Source: Prescottella subtropica (lineage in GTDB: Bacteria > Actinomycetota > Actinomycetes > Mycobacteriales > Mycobacteriaceae). From it: a DNA stretch of 64,000 nt. The stretch lies in the NCBI RefSeq assembly GCF_005434945.1, contig NZ_SKCH01000003.1, positions 1 to 64,000 of the forward strand, in the 5' to 3' direction. Within the stretch, counting starts at the first letter, position 1. Every line of letters begins with the position of its first letter. Below the pieces are notes generated by a model that was not told where the DNA came from, did not search any database, and was given only the letters and a program-made list of their open reading frames with translations. A program made the position numbers and the translations under genes. Positions 48,289-59,618 of this stretch are shown here, in pieces.

Positions 48289-48765
48289 ATGTACGAGACC
48301 CACGCCGCTGTCGTCGGCACCGTGATCACCGATCCGGTCAAACGCGAAACCGTGTCGGGAGAGGAGGTGCTGAGCTTCCGGATGGCCAGCAACATCCGCC
48401 GCCGAGACCGTGACTCCGGGGAATGGGTCGACGGCGGCACCCTGTACCTGACCGTCAGCTGCTGGCGCCGGCTCGTCTCGGGCGTCGCCGCATCCCTCAT
48501 GAAGGGCGACCCGATCATCGCGTACGGGGAACTGCGCACCAACGAATACATCACCCGCGACGGCGAACCGCGCAGCGGACTCGAGATGCGGGCCACCGCC
48601 GTCGGCCCCGACCTGTCCCGGTGCAGCGTCAAACTCGACCGCACCGGACGGGCGCGTCCCGCGGCCCCGTCGGAGGAAGCGCCGGCCCAGGAACCGGGAT
48701 CTGGATCGGACGATGTGACAGACGGTGCGGGACTCGTCGACGTGGAGCCCGCACTCGTCGGCTGA
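48289..48765 (+). CDS. ssbB: Single-stranded DNA-binding protein paralogue (SsbB-like, Rv2478c)
   Basis: A 158-residue OB-fold protein. YETHAAVVGTVITDPVKRET, EEVLSFRMASNIRRRDRDSGEW, LYLTVSCWRRLVSGVAASLMKGDPIIAYGELRTNEY and SGLEMRATAVGPDLSRC follow the SSB fold and resemble Rv2478c. The acidic tail lacks the DIPF-type end of the main SSB, so it is the second paralogue, used in special conditions such as competence or stress in relatives. ATG 48289 has GAGGGGGA upstream. Next conserved neighbour is ettA, with a lipase gene inserted. Confidence 0.9.
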   Translation: MYETHAAVVGTVITDPVKRETVSGEEVLSFRMASNIRRRDRDSGEWVDGGTLYLTVSCWRRLVSGVAASLMKGDPIIAYGELRTNEYITRDGEPRSGLEMRATAVGPDLSRCSVKLDRTGRARPAAPSEEAPAQEPGSGSDDVTDGAGLVDVEPALVG

Positions 48766-48847
48766 ACGGATCCGGTCCACGCCGGTGCGACGGTCTGACA
48801 CAGTGATCGACATCCGATCCGGACATTCACAACACTCGGGAGTTGGT

Positions 48848-50011
48848 ATGCGTCGATCACGTTCGAAGACACTGCGCGGTTCCGCCGCGGGAGCACTGCG
48901 CCGTTCCACCGCAGTAGGAGCGGCACTCGCGCTCGCCGCCCTCGCCCCGGCCACCGCCTCGGCCGACGCGGTACCGGCCGCACCCGGTCACGTCGAATCG
49001 GTGCAGCAGCTACCCGCCGAACTCGGGCTGGCCGGCGCGGCCCGGCAGTACCGGATCGAGTACACGACGCGGGACGCCGCCGGGCGTCCCGCGTCGAGCA
49101 CCGGCGTGGTGTTCGTGCCGTCGGGCACCCCGCCCGAGGGCGGCTGGCCGGTGGTGTCGTGGGCGCACGGCACCGTCGGTCTGGGCGACTCGTGCGCGCC
49201 GTCGCGCAATGCGCGGACGGAACGGGACGCCACCTACCTGGGCCACTGGCTGGCGCAGGGCTACGCGATCGTCGCCACCGACTACATCGGGCTCGGCACC
49301 CCGGGCGTGCATCCGTACCTCGAATCCGAATCCGAGGCGAACGCCGTCATCGACATGGTTCGCGCCGGCCGCGCGGCCGTCCCGGAACTGTCGCCGCGCT
49401 GGACGGTGATCGGCCAGTCCCAGGGCGGGCACGCGGCCCTCGCCGCCGCCCACAAGGCCACGACGTACGCACCCGACCTCGACTACCGCGGCGCGGTCAC
49501 CACCGGCGCCCCGTCCAACCTCGAGCACGGCTTCGTGATCGGTGGACCCTGGATCCCGAACCTCGGATTCGACGGCCTCACATCGTTCACCACCTACATC
49601 CTGGCGGGTATGCGCGAAACCATGCCGCAGGTCGACGTCGACAGCTATCTGACGCCGCGCGGCCGGGAACTCGTCGACGCCGCCGAAGTCAACTGCTACG
49701 ACACACAGGACGAGGCGGTCGCGGGCGTCTCGGTCGGTGAACTCCTCGCCCGACCGCTCGCCGAACCGGCGTTCCGGGACGCGATGACTGCATACCTCGG
49801 TGTCCCGTCCAACGGCTACGACAGGCCGCTGTTCGTCGCACAGGGACTGTTCGACACCGTCGTCCCGGCACCGTTCTCGTTCAAGCTGGCCGTCGACTTC
49901 GCCATCGCGGCCGTCGACGCGACCTACCGCACCTACCCGACCGGACACAGCGAGACCATGGCCGCTTCCCTGCCCGACACCACCCCCTTCGTCCAGCGGC
50001 TGCTGGGCTGA
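48848..50011 (+). CDS. Secreted lipase (LIP family)
   Basis: A 387-residue exported hydrolase. Signal peptide to about residue 40 (ALAALAPATASADA). VSWAHGTVG is the oxyanion region, the nucleophile is in IGQSQGGHAAL (Ser near 190), the acid is likely in AQGLFDTVVP, and the His in YPTGHSETM. AEVNCYDT and DSCAPS supply paired cysteines. Such proteins hydrolyse triacylglycerol or other esters outside the cell. ATG 48848 follows GGGAG. It separates ssbB from ettA, which are adjacent in M. tuberculosis, so it is a lineage-specific insertion. Confidence 0.88.
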   Translation: MRRSRSKTLRGSAAGALRRSTAVGAALALAALAPATASADAVPAAPGHVESVQQLPAELGLAGAARQYRIEYTTRDAAGRPASSTGVVFVPSGTPPEGGWPVVSWAHGTVGLGDSCAPSRNARTERDATYLGHWLAQGYAIVATDYIGLGTPGVHPYLESESEANAVIDMVRAGRAAVPELSPRWTVIGQSQGGHAALAAAHKATTYAPDLDYRGAVTTGAPSNLEHGFVIGGPWIPNLGFDGLTSFTTYILAGMRETMPQVDVDSYLTPRGRELVDAAEVNCYDTQDEAVAGVSVGELLARPLAEPAFRDAMTAYLGVPSNGYDRPLFVAQGLFDTVVPAPFSFKLAVDFAIAAVDATYRTYPTGHSETMAASLPDTTPFVQRLLG

Positions 50012-50022
50012 TCCCGGCTTCC

Positions 50023-50073
50023 GGCTGAAGGTGCCCTTCGTGCGCTCGTAGCGACCGAAGGGTCCCTTCAGCC
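50023..50073. terminator. Terminator-like nested palindrome after the lipase gene
   Basis: GGCTGAAGG-TG-CCCTTCG pairs with CGAAGGG-TC-CCTTCAGCC, with an inner CGCT-CGT-AGCG. It lies 12 bp behind the lipase stop. The tidy nested symmetry also suggests a dispersed palindromic element. Confidence 0.7.
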
Positions 50074-50196
50074 AAGGGGGAGGGAGCGTCGAGCGCGGGC
50101 GGAGGCACCGGTCCGGGCGCGGTAGGCTGGCACCCGAGTCGTGCATTCTCGCAGCCCGTGAGCTGCACATTTTCCGGTCCAGATGGGAGCCTTTGG

Positions 50197-51876
<1,680 letters not shown>

Positions 51877-51881
51877 TCGTC

Positions 51882-52307
51882 GTGTCCGAAGCGAAGATCT
51901 ACAGCTGCGACGTCCAGATCCGGTGGGGTGACTCCGACCGGCTCGGGCACGTCAACAACGCCCGCGTCGTCGAGTTCATGCAGGAAGCGCGTGCCCTGTT
52001 CCTGAAGGAGCAGGTGCGTGCCGGCGGTGGCCGGGCCGGGGCGGTCGTCGTCCGCAAGATGGACGCCGAGTTCCTCCGCCCGATCACGGATGCGTCCGGC
52101 CCGGTCCGGGTCGAGGTGTCGATCGTGCACGTGGGCACGTCGTCGTTCACGATGCGGCACGTCGTCGAGGACGTCGACGGCAACGTCTGCGCAGCCGGGG
52201 ACGCTCTGCTGGTGGCGTTCGACGTCCGCACCGAGACATCCCGTCCGCTGTCCGACGTCGAACGTGAGGTTCTGGGCCGGTATCTGCCGGCCACCGCTCT
52301 CGCGTAA
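51882..52307 (+). CDS. Hotdog-fold acyl-CoA thioesterase (first copy)
   Basis: A 141-residue protein of the 4-hydroxybenzoyl-CoA thioesterase group. VQIRWGDSDRLGHVNNARVVEFMQEAR carries the conserved Asp of the active-site loop (D-x-D-x-x-x-HVNN); the rest is a hotdog with RKMDAEFLRPI and RVEVSIVHVGTSSFTM. Starts 5 bp after ettA, so likely co-transcribed. A related protein is encoded at 57288-57764 behind the NAD-GDH; together they bracket that gene. Substrate unknown. Confidence 0.88.
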   Translation: MSEAKIYSCDVQIRWGDSDRLGHVNNARVVEFMQEARALFLKEQVRAGGGRAGAVVVRKMDAEFLRPITDASGPVRVEVSIVHVGTSSFTMRHVVEDVDGNVCAAGDALLVAFDVRTETSRPLSDVEREVLGRYLPATALA

Positions 52308-52350
52308 CGGTAGGAATCGGTCGCGACGTCTCCGTCTCGCACGCGATTCG

Positions 52351-52395
52351 AGGTCACCGCGGTTAGGCTCGCTGCAGAGCCATCCGCGGTGACCT
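52351..52395 (+). promoter_or_regulatory. Two-tier hairpin in front of NAD-glutamate dehydrogenase
   Basis: AGGTCACCGCGG (52351-52362) is exactly complementary to CCGCGGTGACCT (52384-52395); inside, GGCTC-GCTGCA-GAGCC makes a second stem. It ends 21 bp before the gdh ATG. It could terminate the ettA-thioesterase transcript, act as an operator, or control gdh translation; there is no T-run. Confidence 0.6.
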
Positions 52396-52416
52396 GGAAC
52401 AGGACGGAGTGTCGCG

Positions 52417-55400
52417 ATGACGGATTCACTCGATTCCGGCCGGGCGGTCGACCTGCCCGCGCAGGTGCGGGCCGAACTGCCGCTGCTGCGGGCCGCCTAC
52501 TTCCGGCACACGTCGGCCGACGAACCCGACAGTGTCCTGCACGAGCGTGCGGACGCCATCCTCCGCGAACATCTCCGTCTGGCGCTGCAGCGCCCGCCCG
52601 GCGCCGCCGTCACCCGCGTCCACCGGCCCGCGGATTCCACCGGGGTCGGCGCGGCACTGCAGATCGTCACCGACGACATGCCGCTGCTCGTCGAGTCGGT
52701 CACCGCACTCCTCGGTCGCCTCGACGCGTCGATCAGCGAGGTGGTGCATCCGATCCTCGGTGTCGACCGCGGCCCGGACGGCACACTCCACCGGGTTCTG
52801 CCCGAGACGGCGGTCCGGGATCTGCCGGACGGGGTGGCCGCCGAGTCGTGGATGCACGTCCAGTTGCATCCCGCGACCGAGACCGCGGTCCTCGACTCGC
52901 TCGAGGGTGCCCTCGTCGGCGTCCTGACGGATGTGGCGCAGGTGGTCGAGGACACCGAGACGATGCGCACGCTGCAGCGGTCCCTGGCCACCGAGTTCGA
53001 GACGCGTGCCGCGACCCCGCCCCCGGGACGGACCGCCGACGAGATCCGGGACTGTGCGAACCTGCTGCGGTGGCTCGCGGACGGGCACTACACGGTGCTC
53101 GGCTACCGACGCTACGAGTGCGGCGGGGGCTGTCACGCGGTGCCCGTCGCGGCGAGCGGTCTCGGTGTGCTCCGTACCGACGGCCCCACCGATCAGGGCA
53201 TCCAGATCCCTTGCGCGGCAGGGCTGCCCGAACAGCCGCTGCTGGTGTTGACGCAGGGGTCCGCGCCGGCGACCGTGCACCGGTCGGTGTACCCGTACTT
53301 CGTGGGGGTGAGCATCGTCGCCGACGACGGCACCATCGTCGGCGAGCACCGGTTCCTCGGAGTGTTCACGGTGACCGCGCTGCACGAGAACGTCCTCGAC
53401 ATCCCGGTGATCGAGCGTCGGGTGCGTACGGCGATCGCCCGCGCCGGATTCGATATCGACTCGTTTTCCGGGCAGGCGATGCTCGAGGTGGTGCAGTCGT
53501 TCCCGCGGACCGAACTCTTCTCGATCGACACCGATGCCCTCGTCGGCACGATGACGGCGGTCCTCAACATCGGTCTGCGTCGGCAGGTGCGGCTGTTCAT
53601 GCGGGAAGACACGTTCGGGCGGTTCGTCTCGTGCCTGGTGTACCTGCCGCGGGACCGGTACACGACGCTGGTGCGGCTGCGGATGCAGAAGATCCTGCTC
53701 GCCGAGCTCGGCGGTGGTTCGCTCGACTACACGGTGCGGGTGAGCGAGGGTGATCTCGCGATGCTGCACGTGACGATCCGGAAACCGGCCGGCCGGCAGG
53801 ACGTGCACGTCGACACTTCCGAGGCGAACCGGCTGCGTCTCCAGAGCCGGCTGGCCGCCGCGAGCCGCAGTTGGGACGACCGGTTCGCGGACGCCGCGGC
53901 CGTGGACCCGTCGACGGATCCGGCGGTGGTCGCACCGTACGTTCCGGCGTTCCCGGACGGGTACAAGGAGGATTTCGCACCCGAACGTGCTCTCGCTGAC
54001 ATCGCCCGGCTCGCTGCGCTACAGGTGGATTCGATCGATCTGAGCCTCTACCACGACCCGTCGGAGGTGGCCGGGCGGTGGCAGTTCGCCCTGTACTTCG
54101 CGGGTGAGGGGATCTCGCTGTCCCACGTGCTGCCGGTGCTGCACAGTCTCGGCGTCGAGGTTCTCGACGAGCGCCCCTACCAGATCGTGCGTCCCGACGG
54201 AATGCATTGCTGGATCTATGATTTCGGTCTCGAGGTGCCGGCGTCGGTTCTGCGGGACGCGGTCGCCGACCTGCGCGGTGGGGGGCCGGACGAGCAGTTG
54301 CGCGGCCGGTTCACGGAGGCGTTCACCGCGGCGTGGCACGGCCGGTGCGAGGCGGACCGGTTCAACGAGTTGGTGCTGCGGGCCGGGCTGGACTGGCGGC
54401 AGGTGACGGTGCTGCGGGCGTACGTGAAGTTCCTGCGGCAGGCCGGGTTCGCGTACAGCCAGGTGCACATCGAGACGGTGCTGCTCGGGCACCCGGAGAT
54501 CGCGCGGGGGCTCGTCGAACTGTTCGAGGCGCTGTTCGATCCCGATGCCGGACACGGTGGGGCACGCCCGGATCCGCACGGACTCGAGCGGGCGCTCGGC
54601 GTCGCGATCGGTGAGGTGGTGAGCCTCGACGTGGACCGGATCCTGCGGGCGCTGTTCGGTCTGGTGCGGGCGACGTTGCGTACCAACCATTTCGTGCGTG
54701 ACGGGTACGGGAACCCGCGCGGTTTCCTGTCCCTGAAGTTCGAGCCGGGCCGTATCCCGGAGTTGCCCAAGCCGCGGCCGCGGTTCGAGGTGTTCGTGTA
54801 TTCGCCCGAGGTCGAGGGGGTCCATCTGCGGTTCGGTGCGGTCGCCCGCGGCGGGCTGCGCTGGTCGGACCGTCGGGAGGACTTCCGTACCGAGATCCTC
54901 GGGCTGGCGAAGGCGCAGGCGGTCAAGAACGCTGTCATCGTCCCGGTGGGTGCGAAGGGCGGATTCGTCGTCAAACGGCCCGTCCCGCCCACCGGGGATG
55001 CGGGCGTGGACCGGCAGGCGGTCCGGGACCAGGGTGTCGCCTGCTACCGCGAATTCATCTCCGGGCTCCTCGATGTCACCGACAACGTGGACCGCGGCAC
55101 CGGGGCGATCGTGCACCCGGATCGGGTGGTGCGGCGCGACGCGGACGACTCCTACCTGGTGGTGGCCGCGGACAAGGGCACCGCCACGTTCTCCGACATC
55201 GCCAACGACGTCGCCGCCGGGTACGGGTTCTGGCTCGGGGACGCGTTCGCGTCCGGCGGGTCGGCCGGCTACGACCACAAGGAGATGGGGATCACGGCCC
55301 GCGGCGCGTGGGAGAGCGTCAAGGTGCATTTCCGGGAACTCGGAATCGACGTCTCCGCAGACGATTTCACAGCCGTCGGGATCGGTGACATGAGCGGTGA

Positions 55401-57291
55401 CGTGTTCGGCAACGGGATGCTGCTCAGCGAGCACATCCGCATCGTCGCCGCGTTCGACCACCGGCACATCTTCCTCGATCCGAACCCGGATGCGGCCCGC
55501 TCGTTCACCGAACGCCGGCGCCTGTACGCACTCCCGCGTTCGTCGTGGGCGGACTACGACACGGCCCTGATCGGCGAGGGCGGCGGCGTGTACGCGCGGA
55601 CGGTGAAGGCGGTGCCGATCAGCCCGCAGGTGCGCGCCGCGCTCGGCCTCGGCGACGACGTCACCGAGATGACCCCGCCCGATCTGATGAAGGCGATTCT
55701 CACCGCACCCGTCGACCTGTTGTGGAACGGCGGCATCGGCACGTACGTGAAGGCGTCGACCGAGTCCGACGCCGCGGTCGGTGACAAGAGCAACGACGCG
55801 GTGCGGGTGCGTGGCGCCGACGTGCGGGCCCGGGTGATCGGTGAGGGCGGCAACCTGGGCGTCACCCAGCTCGGCCGGATCGAGTACGCGCTGCACGGCG
55901 GCAAGATCAACACCGATGCCATCGACAACTCGGCCGGCGTGGACTGCTCCGACCACGAGGTGAACATCAAGATCCTGCTCGACGCGCTGGTGAGCAGCGG
56001 TGAGCTGGCCGTCGCCGACCGGGACCCGTTGCTCGCCTCCATGACCGACGAGGTCGCCCGGCTGGTGTTGGCGGACAACGTCTCCCAGAACATCCAGCTG
56101 GGCATGTCGCGGGCGAGTGCGGCGCAGATGCTCGGGGTGCACCGCCGGTTGATCGCGATGCTCATCGCGCAGTACGGGCTCGACCGCAAGATCGAGGCGC
56201 TGCCGACCGAGGGCGAGTTCACCAAACGCGTCCAGGCCGGGATCGGTCTCACCTCACCCGAGTTGGCGACGGTGATGGCGCACGTCAAACTCGCGTTCGC
56301 GAAGGATCTCCTCGCCACCGACCTGCCGGACACCGAGGTCTTCGCGGCCCGGCTGCCCGGCTACTTCCCGGTGCAGCTGCGGTCCCGGTTCCGTTCGTCG
56401 ATCCGGGCGCATCCGCTGCGCCGCGAGATCGTCGCCACGATGCTCGCCAACGAGGCGGTCGACAACGGCGGCATCACCTACGTCTACCGGTTGTCCGAGC
56501 ACACCGGCGCGTCCAGTTCCGACGCGATCCGCGCGTACGCGGCCGTCACCGAGATCTTCGAGCTCCCGGCGGTGTGGGAGCGGATCGACACCGCCGACAT
56601 CCCGGCCGACGTCGCGTACACGCTGATGTTGCAGTCCCGGCGGGTCCTGGACCGGTCGTCGCGCTGGTTCCTGTCGAACCGGCCGCAGCCGGTCGCGGTG
56701 GGCGCCGAGATCAGCCGGTACTCGGCCGAGTTCCGTAAACTGGCACCGCACGTGCCGGGGTGGCTGCGCGGGCACCGGTCGACCGAACTGGAGTGGCGGA
56801 CACAGGCCGTCGTCGACCGGGGGGTGCCGCGGGAGCTGGCACGCGAGGTGTACGGGCTGCTCGACCTGTACAGCCTGCTCGACATCGTCGACGTCGCCGA
56901 CATCTGCGAACGCGACGGGGACGAGGTCGCCGAACTGTACTTCGCGCTCGACGCGCACCTCGGGATCGACTGGCTGCTCACCGCGGTCTCCGATCTGGCG
57001 CGCGGTGACCGCTGGCATTCTCTGGCGCGGCTGGCGTTGCGCGACGACCTGTACGGGTCGCTGCGATCCCTGACCCTCGAGGTCCTCGCGGGCGGTGAAC
57101 CGACCGAGACGTCGCAGGAGAAGATCGACTACTGGGAGTCGACGAATGCGTCGCGGCTCGCCCGGGCGAGGTCCGCGCTCGCGGAGATCTCCGAGTCTGG
57201 GACGCTGGACCTCGCGACGCTCTCGGTGGCGGCGCGTCAGGTTCGCAGCATGGTGCGGGGTGTGGGCACCAGATCGGAGGTCGGAAGGTGA
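52417..57291 (+). CDS. gdh: NAD-specific glutamate dehydrogenase, 180-kDa class
   Basis: Catabolic GDH of 1624 residues (L_180 class, Rv2476c-like) that yields 2-oxoglutarate and ammonium. A long N-terminal regulatory part with ACT-like segments (ADSTGVGAALQIVTDDMPLLVESV near 75; YFVGVSIVADDGTIVGEH near 300) precedes the catalytic core: VHLRFGAVARGGLRWSDR (about 805), KNAVIVPVGAKGGFVVKR with catalytic lysine (about 840-850), MSGDVFGNGMLLS, DLLWNGGIGTYVK and GEGGNLGVTQLGRIEYA. In relatives the enzyme is restrained by unphosphorylated GarA. ATG 52417 follows GGACGGAG. Next gene overlaps its stop. Confidence 0.97.
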   Translation: MTDSLDSGRAVDLPAQVRAELPLLRAAYFRHTSADEPDSVLHERADAILREHLRLALQRPPGAAVTRVHRPADSTGVGAALQIVTDDMPLLVESVTALLGRLDASISEVVHPILGVDRGPDGTLHRVLPETAVRDLPDGVAAESWMHVQLHPATETAVLDSLEGALVGVLTDVAQVVEDTETMRTLQRSLATEFETRAATPPPGRTADEIRDCANLLRWLADGHYTVLGYRRYECGGGCHAVPVAASGLGVLRTDGPTDQGIQIPCAAGLPEQPLLVLTQGSAPATVHRSVYPYFVGVSIVADDGTIVGEHRFLGVFTVTALHENVLDIPVIERRVRTAIARAGFDIDSFSGQAMLEVVQSFPRTELFSIDTDALVGTMTAVLNIGLRRQVRLFMREDTFGRFVSCLVYLPRDRYTTLVRLRMQKILLAELGGGSLDYTVRVSEGDLAMLHVTIRKPAGRQDVHVDTSEANRLRLQSRLAAASRSWDDRFADAAAVDPSTDPAVVAPYVPAFPDGYKEDFAPERALADIARLAALQVDSIDLSLYHDPSEVAGRWQFALYFAGEGISLSHVLPVLHSLGVEVLDERPYQIVRPDGMHCWIYDFGLEVPASVLRDAVADLRGGGPDEQLRGRFTEAFTAAWHGRCEADRFNELVLRAGLDWRQVTVLRAYVKFLRQAGFAYSQVHIETVLLGHPEIARGLVELFEALFDPDAGHGGARPDPHGLERALGVAIGEVVSLDVDRILRALFGLVRATLRTNHFVRDGYGNPRGFLSLKFEPGRIPELPKPRPRFEVFVYSPEVEGVHLRFGAVARGGLRWSDRREDFRTEILGLAKAQAVKNAVIVPVGAKGGFVVKRPVPPTGDAGVDRQAVRDQGVACYREFISGLLDVTDNVDRGTGAIVHPDRVVRRDADDSYLVVAADKGTATFSDIANDVAAGYGFWLGDAFASGGSAGYDHKEMGITARGAWESVKVHFRELGIDVSADDFTAVGIGDMSGDVFGNGMLLSEHIRIVAAFDHRHIFLDPNPDAARSFTERRRLYALPRSSWADYDTALIGEGGGVYARTVKAVPISPQVRAALGLGDDVTEMTPPDLMKAILTAPVDLLWNGGIGTYVKASTESDAAVGDKSNDAVRVRGADVRARVIGEGGNLGVTQLGRIEYALHGGKINTDAIDNSAGVDCSDHEVNIKILLDALVSSGELAVADRDPLLASMTDEVARLVLADNVSQNIQLGMSRASAAQMLGVHRRLIAMLIAQYGLDRKIEALPTEGEFTKRVQAGIGLTSPELATVMAHVKLAFAKDLLATDLPDTEVFAARLPGYFPVQLRSRFRSSIRAHPLRREIVATMLANEAVDNGGITYVYRLSEHTGASSSDAIRAYAAVTEIFELPAVWERIDTADIPADVAYTLMLQSRRVLDRSSRWFLSNRPQPVAVGAEISRYSAEFRKLAPHVPGWLRGHRSTELEWRTQAVVDRGVPRELAREVYGLLDLYSLLDIVDVADICERDGDEVAELYFALDAHLGIDWLLTAVSDLARGDRWHSLARLALRDDLYGSLRSLTLEVLAGGEPTETSQEKIDYWESTNASRLARARSALAEISESGTLDLATLSVAARQVRSMVRGVGTRSEVGR

Positions 57292-57764
57292 CAGCGCAGG
57301 ACGTCGCGCACAACGGAGTCGAGGTCGGGGGACCGGCCGCGGCGGAGCCGGTCGGGTTCCACACCACGGTGGTGGTCCGCTGGTCCGACATGGACGCGTT
57401 CCAGCACGTCAACCACGCACGGATGGTGACGCTCCTCGAGGAGGCGCGGATCCCGTGGCTGTTCGAGGACGACGCCCCGACGGTGACGTTGCGGGACGGT
57501 GCGGTGATCGCCGACCTGCACGTGCGCTACCGCGGCCAGCTGCGGCACAGTGACAGCCCCCTCGACGTGCTGATGTGGATCGAGCAGATCCGGGCCGTCG
57601 ACTTCACCATCGCCTACGAGGTGCGGCCGGCCGGTACCGCGGCGTCGACGCCGCCGTCGATCGTCGCGTCGACGCAGATCGCGGCCTTCGACATCGGGAC
57701 GCAGCGGCTGCGGCGGCTCACCGACACGGAACGCGGCTACCTGGAGTTGTGGAAGCGTGGCTGA
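57288..57764 (+). CDS. Hotdog-fold acyl-CoA thioesterase (second copy, Rv2475c-like)
   Basis: A 158-residue thioesterase with VVVRWSDMDAFQHVNHARMVTLLEEARIPWLF, the same D-x-D-HVNH active-site loop as the first copy, followed by HVRYRGQLRHSDSPLDVLMWIEQI. GTG 57288 overlaps the gdh stop by 4 bp with GGAAGG upstream. Position right behind gdh matches Rv2475c, so this is the conserved copy and the one at 51882 looks like the addition. Confidence 0.9.
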   Translation: MTAQDVAHNGVEVGGPAAAEPVGFHTTVVVRWSDMDAFQHVNHARMVTLLEEARIPWLFEDDAPTVTLRDGAVIADLHVRYRGQLRHSDSPLDVLMWIEQIRAVDFTIAYEVRPAGTAASTPPSIVASTQIAAFDIGTQRLRRLTDTERGYLELWKRG

Positions 57765-58407
57765 CCGGGTCCTGACGGTCCCGGATCCGGTCGAACGCGC
57801 CAACCTGGCGGCGTTCGTCGCCCGCGTGGTCCGACTCGACGAGGCCGCCGTGATCCGGATGCGCCGCCGCGGCGACGGGCACGTGTCGGTGTGGGCGCCC
57901 ACCGGATTCGACGCCCTCGCCACCCGCGTCGTCGCCGGGCAGATACGGCCGGACGATCTCACCGCGGCCGGGGACGTGCTGGCCCGCGGCCTGGCGGCCG
58001 GTGGGGCCGACATCGATCCGGGGTTCGCGATGGACTCGGCGTGGCGGGGGGCGCTGCCCCCGGACACCGGGTTCGTCCACGTCGACGACGTGCCCGCCCG
58101 GGTGCTGTTCGACCTGGCCCGACGCGGCGCCGATCTCGCGCAGCAGCACGCCGGACCGCAGGGGCCGCCGACATCACTGCTCGACCAGACGGTGCTCGAC
58201 GTCACCGGCGCGGAGGGTGATGCGGCGGTCGCTGTCTCGATGCGGACCGTGTTCGCGCTCACCGCAATGGGATTCGTGCCGGAGACCGCGGGCCACGAGG
58301 ACGAGGTCGTGCGGGTGCGGGCGTCCGCGACCTGGCTGCGCCTCGACGCCCGCTACGGCTCGATCCACACCCGCCGCGGCGGCGGGCTGCCGCTGTTCAC
58401 GACGTAG
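57757..58407 (+). CDS. Conserved hypothetical protein (Rv2474c-like)
   Basis: A 216-residue predicted cytosolic protein; GTG 57757 overlaps the thioesterase stop by 8 bp, so it belongs to the gdh operon. Visible features are an N-terminal RANLAAFVARVVRLDEAAVIRMRRR, a middle FVHVDDVPARVLFDLARRGADLAQQH and a C-terminal RVRASATWLRLDARYGSIHTRRG. I know no function; conserved synteny with gdh in mycobacteria suggests a linked role. Confidence 0.8.
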   Translation: MADRVLTVPDPVERANLAAFVARVVRLDEAAVIRMRRRGDGHVSVWAPTGFDALATRVVAGQIRPDDLTAAGDVLARGLAAGGADIDPGFAMDSAWRGALPPDTGFVHVDDVPARVLFDLARRGADLAQQHAGPQGPPTSLLDQTVLDVTGAEGDAAVAVSMRTVFALTAMGFVPETAGHEDEVVRVRASATWLRLDARYGSIHTRRGGGLPLFTT

Positions 58408-58410
58408 GAG

Positions 58411-58950
58411 TCAGTGGCCCGGGACGACCGTGAGCGTGCCGTGGCAGACGGCGTTCTGCGGGTTGATCCACCACCAGCCGGCGCCGGTCTGCACGGTGAC
58501 GGTCACGTCCACGGTGCCGGTCCCGGCCCAGGTGCGGTTGATCGGGATGCCGGGTGCCTGGTTCCAGGCGGCCTCGTCGCTGACGCTGCGCCCGGACTCG
58601 CCGGTGGTGCGGTTGTGCCAGTCGACGAGGACCCGGGTGCCGTACCAGTTCGGCCCGATGCTCGGGATCAGTCCGCCGGGCGGGACGGGCAGTTCGTTGC
58701 CGCCGCTGAGCAGGACCGACGGTTGCAGGGCGTCACCGCCCGGGGGCAGCGACTCGCCGGATGCCGCGGTCACCGCCCATGTGAACGACGGCGCCCAGAG
58801 TAGAGGATTCAGGCTCGAACACGTCATGGTCGTCGATGTCGGTGGTGCCGGGTCGGCGTGGGCGACGCCACTACCGGCGAGGACGGTGGCTGCTGCTCCG
58901 GCAACGGCGAGCACGGCAGTGGTCGCTGTGCGTATCGGCCGAGTGGTCAT
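58411..58950 (-). CDS. Secreted hypothetical protein
   Basis: A 179-residue exported protein: signal peptide with cleavage after GVAHA (about residue 32), then a small beta-rich domain with two cysteines (MTCSS and NAVCHG) that may pair, and WYGTRVLVDWHNRTTGESG and GWWWINPQN segments. No known family recognised; the pattern is that of small actinobacterial cell-wall or secreted proteins. ATG 58950 gives the signal peptide and has AAGGGG upstream. Convergent with the gdh operon, 3 bp between stops. Confidence 0.75.
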   Translation of the reverse strand: MTTRPIRTATTAVLAVAGAAATVLAGSGVAHADPAPPTSTTMTCSSLNPLLWAPSFTWAVTAASGESLPPGGDALQPSVLLSGGNELPVPPGGLIPSIGPNWYGTRVLVDWHNRTTGESGRSVSDEAAWNQAPGIPINRTWAGTGTVDVTVTVQTGAGWWWINPQNAVCHGTLTVVPGH

Positions 58951-59030
58951 CGGGGGCGCCCCTTCGATTCGGTTCCGTGGCAACGGTGATCGTCACGGTA
59001 CCGGTGTATCCGTGGACGTGCCGGGTTCCG

Positions 59031-59618
59031 TTACGGGTGGGCGGGACCGACGACGGGGACCAGGAACTGTTCGATCATGGCGCGCTCGTCGGCCTCGTCG
59101 ATGCCGGGCACGGTGAGCAGGGAGACGATCACCCGCACCAGCCAGCGGGCGCGACCGGTGGTCTCGGCGTCGACACTGCCGTCGGGGCCGGCGAGGAACA
59201 CCGCGCCGAGCACCTCGATCATCTCGGACGTGCTCGCCAACTCGGATGCGAGGGCGGCGTCGCCGATCCCGAACCACACCGACAGGGTCGGGTCGGCGCG
59301 GACCTCCCGGAGTGCGGTGAGCACGGCCTCGGTGATCCGTTCACGCGGGTCGGTGGCCGTGACCGACCGGGCGACACGGTCGCCGAGCCGGCGGGCCTCC
59401 CGGTGCACGAACGCCAGGTGCAGGGCCTTGCGGCTGGCGAAGTAGCGGTACAGGGTTGCGCGGGAACATCCTGCGGCCGACGCGATCTCGGCCATCCCGG
59501 TACCGGCGACACCGCGATCGACGAACAGTTGTGCGGCGGCGTCGAGGATCTTCCCGGCCGCCGCCGCGCCACGTTCGTCGTGCAGCCACGAGTGGGAAGT
59601 GCTGGTGGACACGGTCAT
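59031..59618 (-). CDS. TetR-family regulator, co-transcribed with P450
   Basis: A 195-residue regulator with the HTH LFVDRGVAGTGMAEIASAAGCSRATLYRYFASRKALHLAFV (about 32-72) and a helical ligand domain. Its ATG (59618) overlaps the P450 stop as ATGA, so both are on one message, reading P450 first. It likely controls the operon. The next gene downstream (secreted protein) is 80 bp away. Confidence 0.9.
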   Translation of the reverse strand: MTVSTSTSHSWLHDERGAAAAGKILDAAAQLFVDRGVAGTGMAEIASAAGCSRATLYRYFASRKALHLAFVHREARRLGDRVARSVTATDPRERITEAVLTALREVRADPTLSVWFGIGDAALASELASTSEMIEVLGAVFLAGPDGSVDAETTGRARWLVRVIVSLLTVPGIDEADERAMIEQFLVPVVGPAHP

